Positions 9,670 to 19,794 of a stretch of DNA of 64,000 bases are shown here, piece after piece. The notes below the pieces were generated by a model that was given only the letters and a program-made list of their open reading frames with translations, had not been told where the DNA came from and searched no databases. The stretch covers positions 3,749,526-3,813,525 of the forward strand of contig CM030942.1 of the NCBI GenBank assembly GCA_018136815.1, read 5' to 3'. The position numbers and the translations under genes are program-made. How positions within the stretch are numbered: position 1 is the stretch's first letter; each line of letters begins with the position of its first letter. Source of the DNA: Isochrysis galbana. Its lineage: Eukaryota; Haptophyta; Isochrysidales; Isochrysidaceae.

Positions 9670-11094
9670 ATGCTCCGCTGCACTCACGAGAGGCTGCCGG
9701 AGCGCTCGGCGCCCATTGAGGTCTACCAGCAGCTCTACGAGCGGCACGAGGCGGCCAGGGCACTCAAGCTTTCCAAAGGGGCAGGGACGAGCATCGGGAC
9801 GCAGGCTGTGGGGGGCGAGCACCGCATCGAGTCTGTCCGCTCGCTCGGCGTAGCACGGCTGCTCTGGGCGCTCGCGCCGCCTTTAGGGCTGCATCACCTG
9901 TACCTGTGGCGCGATAGCTGCTTCGTGCTCCACGCGCTCACAGGAGGTGGCTTTCTGCTCGGCTGGCTGGCCGATGGAGCTGCGTTGTCATCGTACGTCG
10001 ACGAGGCAAACGCGTCGCTCGCTGCGACGGCGCGCCGTTCGCCCATGAGCGGCGGAAGCGGCGGCTTCATCGATGGGGCTGGCCGGCTCTGCGCGCCTCC
10101 TCCGTCGCTCGGCGCGACGCGCTGGCTTGCAATGGTGGGTGCGGGCGCGTACTTGAGTTGCGTGATAGGTGCCGCGCTCCCGTCTGACTGGCTCCCGCTC
10201 GGTCGCGCCCACCCGCTGTTTGACCCTCGATGGGTGGTCCACGCTGGGCTCGGGGCGCTAGGCGCGTGGCTTGTCGGTTCGACGCCGCCACGCGCGTGCA
10301 GTGCGCGCGCGGCGTTCGCGGCGGCGGCAGGCGGCTCCATTTGCGCGACGATGCATGCACGGGCGATCCTCGCTTTCACCGGCCCCTTCATCTTCGCCTT
10401 TTCACCACGGCTCTACCACCTAATCGCAGCGCTCTTGTTGCCGCTTGCGATCCGCTTCGCCGTGCTGCCCGCCGCCGCCGCCGCCGCCGCCTGCGCGCGC
10501 ACAGGCCGGCGCGCACAGAGCGTGCTGCCGTGGAGACAACGGCCGGCCGGCACCAATGCGCGCCGGGCCCTCCTCCTTGGCGCATGCGTGCTTGGCGGAT
10601 GGGCCGCCACCGCCCACGCCGCACGGATGGGCCGGCTACCGCTGCTCACGGGCGTCGGGGGCGCCTTGCGCGACGTCATGGGTGGTGACCCGCGCGCAGC
10701 GTGGCTAGCGTTAAGGCGCGCGGCCGCATATTCAGCTGGCATGCGATTCCCGAGCGCGCCGGGCGGAGACGAGCCCGACAGTTCCGACGCCGAGCGCGCG
10801 GCGCGCGAGGAGCTCGGCCTGCCACTCGAGGGCGAGCTTGCGCTGTCGAATCTCAAGGCGGCTCACCGGGCCACGGCGCTCTCAACGCACCCGGACAAGC
10901 TGCCTGCGTCAGCGAGTGACGACGACCGGGCTGAGGCGGCCGCGCAGTTCGCGCGCGCGCAGGAGGCCTTCGAGCTGCTCGTCTCACGTGTCAATGCGCG
11001 CTCGATGGTAGGGGCTGCCAAGGAGAACGCAGCGGGTGGTGGGCGCAGCCCCCACAAGCCGCGAGAGAGCCCCGGAGCGCGCGAGGAGCTCTGA
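9670..11094 (+). CDS. DNAJC22-like multi-pass membrane J-domain protein
   Basis: DNAJC22 (Wurst in flies) is a multi-pass membrane protein with a C-terminal J domain linked to Hsc70 and endocytic functions. The match seen here is the signature PPLGLHHLYLWRD plus GGGFLLGWLADG, followed by several hydrophobic segments. A C-terminal helix-HPD-helix reads LKAAHRATALSTHPDK and then AQFARAQEAFELL. The HPD triad needed to stimulate Hsp70 ATPase is intact. The first in-frame ATG after the pyrimidine-rich tract (9670) is used as a provisional start. The frame is open upstream (VEEYRDW), so the true 5' exon boundary probably lies between 9600 and 9670. The cytosolic N-terminal extension before the first membrane segment is longer than in animal proteins. 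The tail after the J domain is short and basic. Confidence 0.8.
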   Translation: MLRCTHERLPERSAPIEVYQQLYERHEAARALKLSKGAGTSIGTQAVGGEHRIESVRSLGVARLLWALAPPLGLHHLYLWRDSCFVLHALTGGGFLLGWLADGAALSSYVDEANASLAATARRSPMSGGSGGFIDGAGRLCAPPPSLGATRWLAMVGAGAYLSCVIGAALPSDWLPLGRAHPLFDPRWVVHAGLGALGAWLVGSTPPRACSARAAFAAAAGGSICATMHARAILAFTGPFIFAFSPRLYHLIAALLLPLAIRFAVLPAAAAAAACARTGRRAQSVLPWRQRPAGTNARRALLLGACVLGGWAATAHAARMGRLPLLTGVGGALRDVMGGDPRAAWLALRRAAAYSAGMRFPSAPGGDEPDSSDAERAAREELGLPLEGELALSNLKAAHRATALSTHPDKLPASASDDDRAEAAAQFARAQEAFELLVSRVNARSMVGAAKENAAGGGRSPHKPRESPGAREEL

Positions 11095-11334
11095 GGATCT
11101 AAGAGTTCGCGCCCTCGTGTTCGAGGCCGACACACACTGCAAGCTCGGGTCGTGCGCCTGCAATTCGTGGCACTTTCGCACGGACATGACGGCGGTCGTA
11201 CCGTATGTCCTACTTGCATGCGACGTAGGAGGCCCCCCTTTTCCGCCGTTGCTTTAGCACGTAGGTGACGCAAGCAATCGCACTATTTAAAGTTTGGATG
11301 CGGCGTAGGAAACCGATGATGTTAATGTTTATGG

Positions 11335-11585
11335 TAGGACGGTCAAATAGGGTTTTTTAAACTATTAGTAGGAGCTGGGTTGCATTTTTTGACCGTGGCG
11401 CGTCGGCGCGATGCCCCATAAATAAATTACCTCCAACTCCAAGGACCAGGGGGGCCCGCCTGCCACTACGAAAATCTTCGCCTAGAAATGGTGCGATTCG
11501 CCCCCTCTCTCCCCCCTCCGTCCTCCGCCACGCGCGCTCACGCTCACGCTCTACGCTCTACCCGTAAAGAATTTGCAGTCGCGCC
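11335..11585 (+). mobile_element. Terminal fragment of the TA-TIR transposon group (type II end)
   Basis: The segment begins TA-GGACGGTCAAATAGGG and then matches, in the opposite orientation, the right end of the element at 34165-34409. The shared block includes GCATTTTTTGACCGTGGCGC, GAAAATCTTCGCC, AATGGTGCGATTCGCCCC and CTCTACCCGTAAAGAA. The inner part of the end carries an inverted copy of CGGTCAAA. No coding sequence or second terminus is found nearby. Confidence 0.75.
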
Positions 11586-12200
11586 CGCGGGGGCGATCGT
11601 TGCCTTGATATCTAACTAAGCTACATTGGGCATGTGACATTTGATTTCCGCCCACAAGCCACAAGGGTCAAGCGACCATCCTGCAGCATAGCATCCGGCG
11701 ACCATTCACAATTTGATACAGAGGCGGCAGGCGGCGTGTGATTCTAGGAAATCGTTATTTCCAAGGAGAAGCATGGGCGCCTTCGTTCGACGACGAGAAA
11801 GCAGTGCCGAAATTCGACACCGGCAAGGGAGAAAACCAACGTCCCTAGCCCTAGAGTGGTAGAAGTAGGGAGAAAATTATACTAGATAACCTCTTCCTCT
11901 TCATGCACCCCGGGGGTAAAGCGTAAAGCGCCGAAGTCTCTGGCCGTCCTATATCCTATAATACATAATACACGCTAGCACGGAGGTATATTACAACCGA
12001 TTTCTACAGACTACACCATGACGGCACCGCATTCTCAGAGGAATCGGTGCTCATGATGATTTCTTGTTTCTTATCGGTTATCGGTGACATCAGCTTGTCC
12101 CATTGGCCATTGGCCATTGGGTTTCTTACGTATCGGCGGATTCTTGGGGCTTGGGGTCCCCCGACAAGCCCCCCTCTCTGCCACCCCTCCGGTATGTAAA
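11586..12200. other. Intergenic, no gene seen
   Basis: No convincing coding sequence. A short stretch near 11910 (GTAAAGCGTAAAGCGC) resembles one near 29478, so it may be old dispersed repeat DNA. Confidence 0.4.
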
Positions 12201-12319
12201 AAATAAGTGTTGAGCCACGAGCCACGCGCGGCGCGCCGAAGCTCTGTTGGCGCTCCCCTGTTGCGCGTACATAGGAGCTATTTCTTGCTCCTTCAGTTTC
12301 TTGTTCATGAGCGGTGCCC

Positions 12320-12430
12320 TTTCCCTTTCGCTCTATGTAGGTCACAGTGTGAGGTTCTGGTGCCGAAAGGTGACAATAAGGGCTCGCTCCAGCGGCTATC
12401 TCCCCGGGTGCCGGGGACTTAGCCGCTGCA
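12320..12430 (+). repeat. Dispersed hairpin repeat, copy 1
   Basis: CCCCGGGTGCCGGGG (12402-12416) is a 6-bp stem with a 3-nt loop. It is nested in a wider inverted repeat (AGCGGCT before, AGCCGCT after). An associated CACAGTGTGAG and GACAATAAG block (12342-12380) reappears inverted beside copy 2. Confidence 0.7.
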
Positions 12431-13176
12431 GCGGCCGCGGAGGCCCGCCGCGCGCCGCTCCCCTCCCCCCCCCTTCCCCCACTCCTCTCTGGCAGCCCAG
12501 CTTGCCACAGGGGTGTACTCGCGCGGCCAACACCAGTGGTAAGCCCCCCCACGCTGCCTGCCGCGATGTGCCCCTTCACGCTCGCCGCGCTCACCTCCAG
12601 GTCGTTCTCGCACTCCCCCCCTTCGCAGCGCGCAGACGAGCGCCAGAAGCCAGGTGCGAGCAGCGCGCGCGCAGCGCGAGCCCCCCGCCCGGCCTTGGCC
12701 TGGGTGTGCCATACCCAGCACCTGACCCCGCCCCAGCCCACACCCGCCTCGCAGCAAGCTTCCCTGGCTGAAAAGTCAGAGTTGGCGTCTCTCTCGGCAG
12801 GCGCGGCCGGTCAGCAGATCGGCTACAGGGCTCGAAGGGGTCGAATTGGGGGGGCAGTGCGCGTGTGTATTCGTAAGATATGTGTATGGACTGTCTGTGC
12901 GCCGCATGGCGACGCGCAGGCAGTCCATATGTGCGCGTCTAGAGCCTGATTTCTAGTGTGTGTGGCATGTTTGAAAGGGCGCTGGGGGCACCATTCGTAA
13001 CATAATTTAATGATATGTTTATGATAAATAAATCGATCTATCGTAGAGTTGTCAAATCACTTGTCGGTGAACGACAGAGAACTTATGTTTCCCGGTCGCT
13101 ACATTTCAGTTGTTTCGCCGGGCCCTCACCCTCTCTAATCCTCCCCCGAGAGAATTCTCCTCTCCCGCCTCGCCTC
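12431..13176. other. Unresolved GC-rich region
   Basis: Open frames on both strands overlap (plus about 12536-12949, minus about 12004-12741). A GT-AG pair (donor near 12540, acceptor near 12600) could join two plus-strand pieces, but the product has no recognisable feature. No gene is called. Confidence 0.25.
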
Positions 13177-13305
13177 TCGCGGCTGTCTCCCCGGGTGCCG
13201 GGGACTTGTCCGCTTGAGCCCAGTTTTTTCTTATTGTCCCCCAGCGGGACTTTTTCTCACACTGTGTTCTTAGCACACGGACGGTCAATTTCCTTGTACA
13301 CTGTC
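13177..13305 (-). repeat. Dispersed hairpin repeat, copy 2
   Basis: The same CCCCGGGTGCCGGGG core lies at 13189-13203. The flanking block (rc of CTTATTGTCCCCCAGCGGG and CACACTGTG) is in the opposite orientation relative to copy 1. A degenerate third copy lies at 29600-29632. Confidence 0.65.
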
Positions 13306-13340
13306 CTTATTAATGGGGTGGTTGGCTGTGGGGCCCTTCG

Positions 13341-13395
<55 letters not shown>
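13341..13395 (+). repeat. Poly(C) run, 55 bases
   Basis: Fifty-five consecutive C residues. It is a likely assembly and replication trouble spot, and its exact length should not be trusted. Confidence 0.95.
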
Positions 13396-13419
13396 ACCGC
13401 TTCATAGACGCCGATCCGT

Positions 13420-14119
13420 TTTCAGAAACGATCGACGAAGGATTGGATGGAGTCTGTTTCCCACTCGCCCGTAGTCACGAGCCGCGCGATCTCCCCTCGA
13501 GGTCCGAGATGGAGATCCTGTGCGCCAGACTCGCGAGATGTGGGGCGGCGCGGCGAGCGTCGACAGATCTGATGAGGTGCAGATTGAGAGTGAGGGAGCT
13601 CGATGCTGGAGATCCGTTCAGGTTGGGGCAATCCCACCCGCATCTCGCGGTGGGGATCGCATCTCCCGTCATCTCTGAGGGGCGTTTCATTGGGAGAGAG
13701 TGGAGCCGATGGTTTCTTCCGCGGGGGAGATGAGGAGCAGATTGTCGCTGTGAATCTCGGAGAAGAAGTGAGAGAGAGAGGAGAGAGAGAGAGGAAAGTC
13801 CGGGGAAAGGAGAAGAAGGACAAGAGAGAGAGAGAAGAGAGAGAAGAAAGTGAACGAGGAGTAGAAGTATAAGAGAGAGAGAGAGAGAGAGAAAAGAGGA
13901 GAAGCAAGAGAGAGAGAAGAAAGAGTAAGAGAGTCAGTGAGAGAGAAATGGAGTAGAAGTGAGAGAGAAAAGGAGAGGGGGAAAAAACGTGCGGGAGGAG
14001 GAGAGAAGAAAGGAGCGCGCGAGGACCTCGGACGCGGGAGGACGACGGCTGCAGGGAGAGAGATCTAAAGTAGCCGTGAGACGATTAGAGAGAGAGGAGA
14101 GAGGAGAGATCATCTCTAG
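13420..14119. other. Purine-rich stretch with ambiguous open frames
   Basis: From 13422 to 13735 both strands are open. The minus frame has a plausible protein-like part (EIARLVTTGEWETDSIQSFV) and the plus frame is Arg/Cys-rich. From 13750 onward the plus strand is GA-rich. I cannot choose a strand and call no gene. Confidence 0.25.
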
Positions 14120-14206
14120 ATGATGGGGCGAGGAAGAGGGAGAGGGAGAGGGGGGGGAGGAGAGAAGAGAGAGAGAGAGGGGGGGTGGGGGGGGGGGGGG
14201 GGGGGG

Positions 14207-14266
<60 letters not shown>

Positions 14267-14330
14267 AGAGGAGAGAGAGAAGAGAGAGAGATTGAAGAGG
14301 GTACGAGCAGGGTGGAGATAGAAGAGTCTT
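14120..14330 (+). repeat. G-run and (GA)n microsatellite
   Basis: A G-rich block around 14180-14208 is followed by an uninterrupted (GA)n tract and then imperfect GA repeats. Confidence 0.95.
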
Positions 14331-14772
14331 CTCGTCTCGAGAAAGAAGAAGAGGGAAGAGGACGGACCCCGGGCGCAAGAAGAGCCACGCTGATGCATCT
14401 CGACCTCAACAGGGGTCGGAGCGGCAGCCACTCTCCCATTCGGGGCTGGGAGAAGGCAGGATGGATCCACTCCGTCGCCGCCCTCGAAACCGACGTCATA
14501 TCAAGGGAGGACTCCTCGGTCTCGCCGCAGAGGCCGAGAGACACCTTCCTCCGTGCCTGCGCTATGACTCAGCTGGGCACTCATGGCTTCTTCGAGGAGG
14601 AGAAGAGGGAAGGATCCATCGCCGCTCCACTTCTGAAGCCGCAAAACACTCAGTCAGCTCTCGTCGTCCAAGAGCACGAGGTCTGTCTTGGTCAGTTCCG
14701 TCGTGGCATTGACCTGGAGGACAACACGAGCTCCGCACCTGCTTTGCGTTTGGAATCACGCCCAGCCTCGAA
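14331..14772 (+). other. Unique sequence between GA tracts, possibly an exon
   Basis: A plus frame reads LMHLDLNRGRSGSHSPIRGW and later FLRACAMTQLGTHGFF up to the assembly gap. It may be an upstream exon of the gene at 15631, but there is no homology or splice support. Confidence 0.25.
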
Positions 14773-14872
14773 NNNNNNNNNNNNNNNNNNNNNNNNNNNN
14801 NNNNNNNNNNNNNNNNNNNNNNNNNNNNNNNNNNNNNNNNNNNNNNNNNNNNNNNNNNNNNNNNNNNNNNNN
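14773..14872. other. Assembly gap (100 N)
   Basis: Exactly 100 N, the conventional size for a gap of unknown length. The right side is a long (GA)n tract that probably caused the break. Confidence 1.
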
Positions 14873-14923
<51 letters not shown>

Positions 14924-14933
14924 GGAGGGAGAG

Positions 14934-14979
<46 letters not shown>

Positions 14980-15164
14980 AGGAGAGGAGAGGAGAGAGAG
15001 AGAGAAGAGAAGAGAGAGAGAGAGAGAGAGAGAAGGGAGAGGAGAGAGAGAGGGAGGAGAGGAGAGGAGAGGGGGAGAGAGAGAGAGAGAGAGAGAGAGG
15101 AGAGGAGGAGAGAGGAGAGAGAGAGAGGAGAGAGAGAGAGGAGAGAGGAGAGAGAGAGAGAGAG

Positions 15165-15219
<55 letters not shown>

Positions 15220-15346
15220 TGATGATGGGCGATGTACGCGGAGGGCATGCGGGAGAGGAAGGGGGCGGGGCGTTTATGAGTAGAGAGAGAGGGAGAGAGA
15301 GAAAAGTCTGTGGGAGAACTCAGGGGGATGGGATGGAGAGGGGGAG

Positions 15347-15381
<35 letters not shown>

Positions 15382-15520
15382 AGAGGGACAGCGAGAGAAG
15401 AGAAGGGAGTGTATAAAATTAGATATAGAAGGAAGAGGAGGGAATCAGGAGGGAAGGAGGAAGGGCCCCCCGCGAGGGAGGGAGAAGAGAGAGACAGAGA
15501 GAGAGAGAAGGAGAAGGAGG
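14873..15520 (+). repeat. (GA)n microsatellite, imperfect
   Basis: An almost continuous GA-rich tract from the gap to 15216, with further short tracts near 15350-15380 and 15490-15515. Arg/Glu open frames across it are repeat artefacts. Confidence 0.95.
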
Positions 15521-15630
15521 TCCCCCCCCCCCTTCTCCTCTCCTTCCCTCGCCCGTGCGTGCGTTGCGACGTACATCCCCCGCCCCCTCCGCCCCCCTCC
15601 CCCACCCCCCTTTCCCCCACCCCGGCCCGA

Positions 15631-16593
15631 ATGACCTTTTCTCGTGTTCGGGCCGTACAACTCACCTATGTCAACCGCGCTGGACTCTCCGACCGCAAAT
15701 CTCTCCTGCAGTGGCTCCTCGCCCTCGCAGGGCTCCTCGATGCCCACCCTTACCTTCTCCACGGTCTTCGAGGAAGCGGCAACTTTCTCTCGTACGCTCA
15801 CTCGGAGCGTATCTCGTCGACGTGGAAGGCATACTTCGACACACGCGCAAATGGGGGGTATCCCTTCAAGCCGGCCGCCAACAGGGACTGCCTCGCGCTG
15901 TATGAGCCTCACGAGTTGTGCAGTCTCGCTACGAGATACATACAGAGCAGAAGAGAGGGCAGATCGGGAGGGGAACACAAAGCCCGGGAGGCAGGCGGTG
16001 CAGACTGGAAGTGCCTAAACATTAGCTTCAACCCGTGGCTGCTAAAGCGGAGCAATTGCACGCACTTGGCGGTCGACGGGATGGGGTTGCAGATCAACAT
16101 CGCCGCGACGTACAGTGCAGTGTTCAACCGGCTCGCGCCTAGCATCCCACCATCGCGACGGATACTCCAAATGGCTAATGGTGCGCTTGCGCGGCACAAC
16201 GCCTCCATGTACGGCGTTGTCCACGTGCGTCGCGCGGATAGGGATCGCGAGGAGTGCACGAACCCGACAACTATAGCCAACGAGATGCGGAAGCGGGCCA
16301 GCTCTGTGGACGGCTGGATAGTGTTCTCTTATAGCTCGCTTAAGCGTGTGTTGAACGGCAGCACAGCCCCCATCACCCACCAGGGTGATGGCGGCTACAT
16401 GGCTTCTTTACGGCGGCAGGTTGAACACGTTGGTAAACCCTTGATCTATGAGGACGACTTCATGCCCGCCTCAGACGGGTCGCAAGACAACTACCTTGCG
16501 TACGGGGTGGCCACGTGGCTAATGAAACTCGCAGACTTACGTGGCGTGTGCATTGACACCCGGTTTTGTGGCGCAGGATGCTCCAGTGTATGA
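15631..16593 (+). CDS. Putative O-fucosyltransferase-like glycosyltransferase
   Basis: The N-terminus reads NRAGLSDRKSLLQWLLALAG, like the first conserved segment of O-fucosyltransferase-type (GT-B) enzymes. Further on GVVHVRRADRDREECTNPT resembles their donor-binding HxRRxD segment. The C-terminus DNYLAYGVATWLMKLADLRG with DTRFCGAGC resembles the final conserved block. Such enzymes move fucose or related sugars from a nucleotide sugar in the ER or Golgi. No signal anchor is visible in the 320 residues from the first ATG after the GA/C-rich tract. An upstream exon may therefore carry it, or the protein is cytosolic. Four NxS/T sites (for example NCTH) fit a luminal protein. The exact family assignment is uncertain. 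Confidence 0.6.
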   Translation: MTFSRVRAVQLTYVNRAGLSDRKSLLQWLLALAGLLDAHPYLLHGLRGSGNFLSYAHSERISSTWKAYFDTRANGGYPFKPAANRDCLALYEPHELCSLATRYIQSRREGRSGGEHKAREAGGADWKCLNISFNPWLLKRSNCTHLAVDGMGLQINIAATYSAVFNRLAPSIPPSRRILQMANGALARHNASMYGVVHVRRADRDREECTNPTTIANEMRKRASSVDGWIVFSYSSLKRVLNGSTAPITHQGDGGYMASLRRQVEHVGKPLIYEDDFMPASDGSQDNYLAYGVATWLMKLADLRGVCIDTRFCGAGCSSV

Positions 16594-17008
16594 TGTGACT
16601 CTGCACTCCCCTCCGGGGAGCGCGAGCAGCCATCGCTCACAGTTGCGGAGCAGCTCACGGGTGTTATGCTTGACGGATGGGAGGCTCGCTCTGATTGAAT
16701 CATGTGGAGCTCGCATGCCAGATGTGCATGCGCCTCGAGGTCACTCCTACACGTTGACACTTTTTGGGCATGCTTAGCATCGAGCGCAAAATAAGGGTCG
16801 GACATACATGGCGCAAGGCGTGATCTCAGCACTTGTAAAAAGAACATTCTTGAAAAAGTTGGCTAGGCTAGTGTAGACACTCCTTCCTCCGGGACCCCGC
16901 TGCCATCGCCCTCGCCTCCACCACTCCATCCTTCCCGCTCCCCACCTCATTCCTCATTCCTTGTTCTTCGGTTTTTCCTCCGAGGGCAACTATCAGTTGG
17001 AGGGCAAT
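16594..17008. other. Intergenic, no gene seen
   Basis: No supported coding sequence or repeat. Confidence 0.4.
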
Positions 17009-17710
17009 TATCAGTAAACTGATAGAGTCATGGAGCGCGCGCCGCCTCGCTCTCCCTCGCTGCCGCGGCCCTCGCCGCGATGGACGAAGCAATGCAGGAC
17101 ACGCCCCTGCCGCCAAAGCGGCCGCGCCAGGATGACCCCCCAGCCAGTCAGCCAGGGGTGCACAGGAGCCAACGGGCCTCGCCCGCGCATCACCGAGAAT
17201 AGCGAGCCCACAGTCAGCATGCTGGCGCAATGGCGCAATGGCCACAGCTAGCATGCAGCACACCCACATCACATCCCACAGCCACACCAGCCACACCGCA
17301 CCAGAGGGACGCTCCACTAGGGAAGGAAGGCCTCCGGGCCGCGGGCCGGGACCCTACACAGCCGCGGTACCGCCCTCGTGCTCCGGCACGAGGGGCTGTA
17401 TGGCGGTCGTACGCGAAAAATAAAACTACTTCTTGACTATGAGAGGGGTGTGGAGGGGAGCCTGGGACCCCCCAGCCTCCGCACCCTCCTCAGCTAGTAT
17501 GATCTAGTATCTAGTATGTGCTGACCGGGCTACTCTCACCCATCGCTCTCCCTACATCCCTACATAGGAGAATTGCAACGGTGAATGAGTTCGTAGGTGA
17601 CCCAACGTGCCGTTTCTGGGGGCTGGCTCCAGAAACGGTCCTACCTTCAAGAATTGTTTTCGCCGTCCTCCAGGAGGACCACGGCAGTACTGGGGGTTTA
17701 AATGAACATG
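17009..17710 (+). mobile_element. Decayed LINE-A copy: 5' end plus finger fragment
   Basis: An inverted repeat TATCAGT-AA-ACTGATA (17009-17024) precedes ATGGAGCGCGCGCC at 17030. The frame has shifted soon after: MERAP is read in one frame, while the better coding continuation (MDEAMQDTPLPPKRPRQDDP) is in another. At 17565-17640 the plus strand reads RRIATVNEFVGDPTCRFWG. This matches RRIATANRFADDPTCRFCG of the finger region in the 43998-45244 copy, with the second finger Cys replaced by Trp. The RT is absent. Confidence 0.7.
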
Positions 17711-17790
17711 AGTAAATACTGCTGTGAAGATTCACAGCTGCTTTAGCACAATGTCCGTTCGGACTGTTGTTGTCCACGCGTCGCGTGGCG

Positions 17791-17910
17791 ATGGCCAAGC
17801 TGCGCCCGTGGAAGTCTGCCGCAAAGGCCAAGTGTGTGCGCTAGAGAGAGAGGGAGGGAGAAGGGAAGGGAGCGGGGGCGGGGGAGGGGGGCAAGAGGGG
17901 GGGGGGGGGG

Positions 17911-17986
<76 letters not shown>

Positions 17987-18587
17987 CTGCGCGAGCGGAG
18001 GTGCTGTACAGGGCTCTGGCCTCACCGAAGCCTTGCTCGCTTATCCGTGTCCCTCGTCTTAGGGGTTCCACCTCTAACGTGAGCCCTGGGTCACACGCCT
18101 CGTGGGAGCAACGCACCAAGGAGAGAGCGGAGGCAGCGGCAGCCAAGGCGGCGCAGCAAGCAGTGGACGATGAGATTCGACAGCACAAGATGGTGTGGCA
18201 CAGCCGGCTCCCACCCTTAAGTACCCTTCCAAGAGCCTATGCAGGGAGGATTCAGCAGAGGGCAAGCATTGATCAGCTCAGCCTTCCCTGCGTTTCATGT
18301 GGCAGATGGCAAAGGAACGTAGGGAGGAGAAGGAGAGGCGTAAGGAAGAGAACAAGGCCAAGGGCTTGCAGTACCAAGTGGTGAGCCATGAGCACATACA
18401 ACTTCTTCCTCGCTGCATGAATTGTGTTTCTTGTTCATATCACTGATGCAACCCCGCTCTTCGCCTGCAGATTTCAGACAGCCGCAAGCTCAAGAAGATG
18501 AGCCGCAAGCAGCTCAAGTTGATACGAAAGGCAGATACAACAGGCGTTAAGCCAATCCTCGCGAAGGAAAAGAAGCGCACTAAGTGA
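17791..18587 (+). CDS. CGR1: CGR1/CCDC86-type rRNA-processing protein
   Basis: Cgr1 is a small, highly basic nucleolar protein needed for processing of the 60S pre-rRNA. The gene has four exons, 17791-17831, 18063-18192, 18306-18380 and 18471-18587. All introns are GT-AG and phases agree at each junction (2, 0, 0). The product is 120 residues, the same length as yeast Cgr1. It has a basic N-terminus (MAKLRPWKSAAKAK), a central Arg/Lys/Glu helix (SWEQRTKERAEAAAAKAA, then KERREEKERRKEENKAK) and the family's C-terminal signature SRKLKKMSRKQLKLIRKADT. Intron 1 holds a (GA)n tract. The match to the family is clear in the C-terminal half, while the N-terminal exon rests on phase and composition. 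Confidence 0.85.
17911..17986 (+). repeat. (GA)n microsatellite in CGR1 intron 1
   Basis: About 37 GA dinucleotides on the sense strand, preceded by a short poly(G) run. It is removed by splicing in the proposed model. Confidence 0.95.
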
Positions 18588-19009
18588 AGCTGCTGCAGCA
18601 TGTTGTTGCAAACATCGTCGTCAGGACAGGCCGAGTAGAGTGCAGATCCGAAAGATTGTATGAGAAAGGCCAGCGCTCGAATCGTTTTGTGATGGTCATC
18701 CCAACAGACTAGATTGGAAGTCCTCACCTAGACGGCAGAGATGACAATCTACTCTCCGCATGTGTCACCAGGGGGGTTTTGGGCAAGAAGTCGCTAGTCC
18801 ATTTGGAGGTTGGTGTCCTTCGAGATTAGATGGCAGCGCAACAAGCATTCAATGCTTGAGTGCAGTTTTTACGAGTTGGGAGCGGTTGTAGCGTCAATGT
18901 GTGGTGAGTTACTTTGGGCGTTTGCTAAAACTAGATTCTTCTCTTCATGAGCTTCCTTGTCTTTCTTCTTGTTTCCTCGTTGACGTCGTTTTCTATGTCG
19001 CTGTGAGCG
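18588..19009. other. Intergenic, no gene seen
   Basis: CGR1 3' flank. No supported feature. Confidence 0.4.
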
Positions 19010-19794
19010 CAACCTATTTTATAAGTGGGGGTCAATGGAGGCCTCGCGCCCCCCTGACTCCATCGCGCGGACACCCCCCGGGGTGGGCCCGTACAACCAA
19101 CAACCAACCTCAACTCTTGCCTTTTGGCGGGGGCTCGGCAATCATCAATCATCATTCTGGCCGAGACCTCTAGTGGCTAGTGGGCGCGGGCCGAGAATCG
19201 CAATCCCACGCCTGCCCTCGAGCTGACACCCCCCATCCCCATCCCTAGCCGCTAGGCATACAAGGGCTTGCTAGGGGGGTCCCATGGCCAGCGAGGCGCG
19301 AGGCGAGCGTGGGAGAGGCTTAGGGTTAGGGGGCCGGGGGCTGAGCCCCAGCCTCCACTAGCTGCCACTGCCCACTGAGCTGCCCTTGCTGGCCCTCTGG
19401 GAGCCCTCAGAGGGCGGAACTATGGAGCAAATCGGAGAATCGGAGTGCAACGCGGTAGATCATCAACGACACATCTTCAAAAACTACGAATACTACCACG
19501 CTGTCGCATCCGCGATCGACCTCGGACTTTCGTGCTTCTTCGTGCCTCCTCGCGCTCGGTCGCGCTTGTTCGCCACGGAGTTTTACTCGTTGCTGAAGAC
19601 TTTCCCCTAGCGCGAACGAAGCCTACCCACTACCCACTCGCTTCTTTCGTTTTCATGTACGTACATTTCCTTCTCAACCTACTTTTATAAGTGGGGGTCA
19701 ATGGGGGCTTCGCGCCCCCCTCCCTCCAGCGCGGACACCCCCCGGGGTGGGCCCGTACATTCAACCTCAGCCCCTGCCCTCTGGCAGGGGCTTT
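19010..19794 (+). repeat. Two ~120-bp direct repeats 665 bp apart
   Basis: CAACCTA then TTTTATAAGTGGGGGTCAAT begins copies at about 19010 and 19675. The copies remain alike through GCGGACACCCCCCGGGGTGG to about 19136 and 19794. The second ends in a perfect 10-bp hairpin (AGCCCCTGCC, loop CTCT, 19769-19792). The DNA between is unique, with a small open frame (MEQIGESECNAVDHQRHIFK) of unknown meaning. The layout resembles a very small terminal-repeat element, but no primer-binding site is seen. Confidence 0.6.

Noticed and set aside
12431-12760. Two plus-strand exons (joined at 12540/12600) reading LATGVYSRGQHQW then SFSHSPPSQRADERQ.
   Set aside because: The splice phase works, but no family resemblance, no start codon and no further exons were found.
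14120-15416. Arg/Glu-rich open frames of several hundred codons.
   Set aside because: Pure consequence of (GA)n, and they run through the N gap.
19319-19332. TTAGGGTTAGGGG, telomere-like.
   Set aside because: Only two units, inside ordinary sequence. Chance or a relic, not a telomere.
19769-19792. Perfect GC hairpin resembling a bacterial terminator.
   Set aside because: Eukaryotic context and part of a duplicated repeat. No gene ends next to it on the proper strand.
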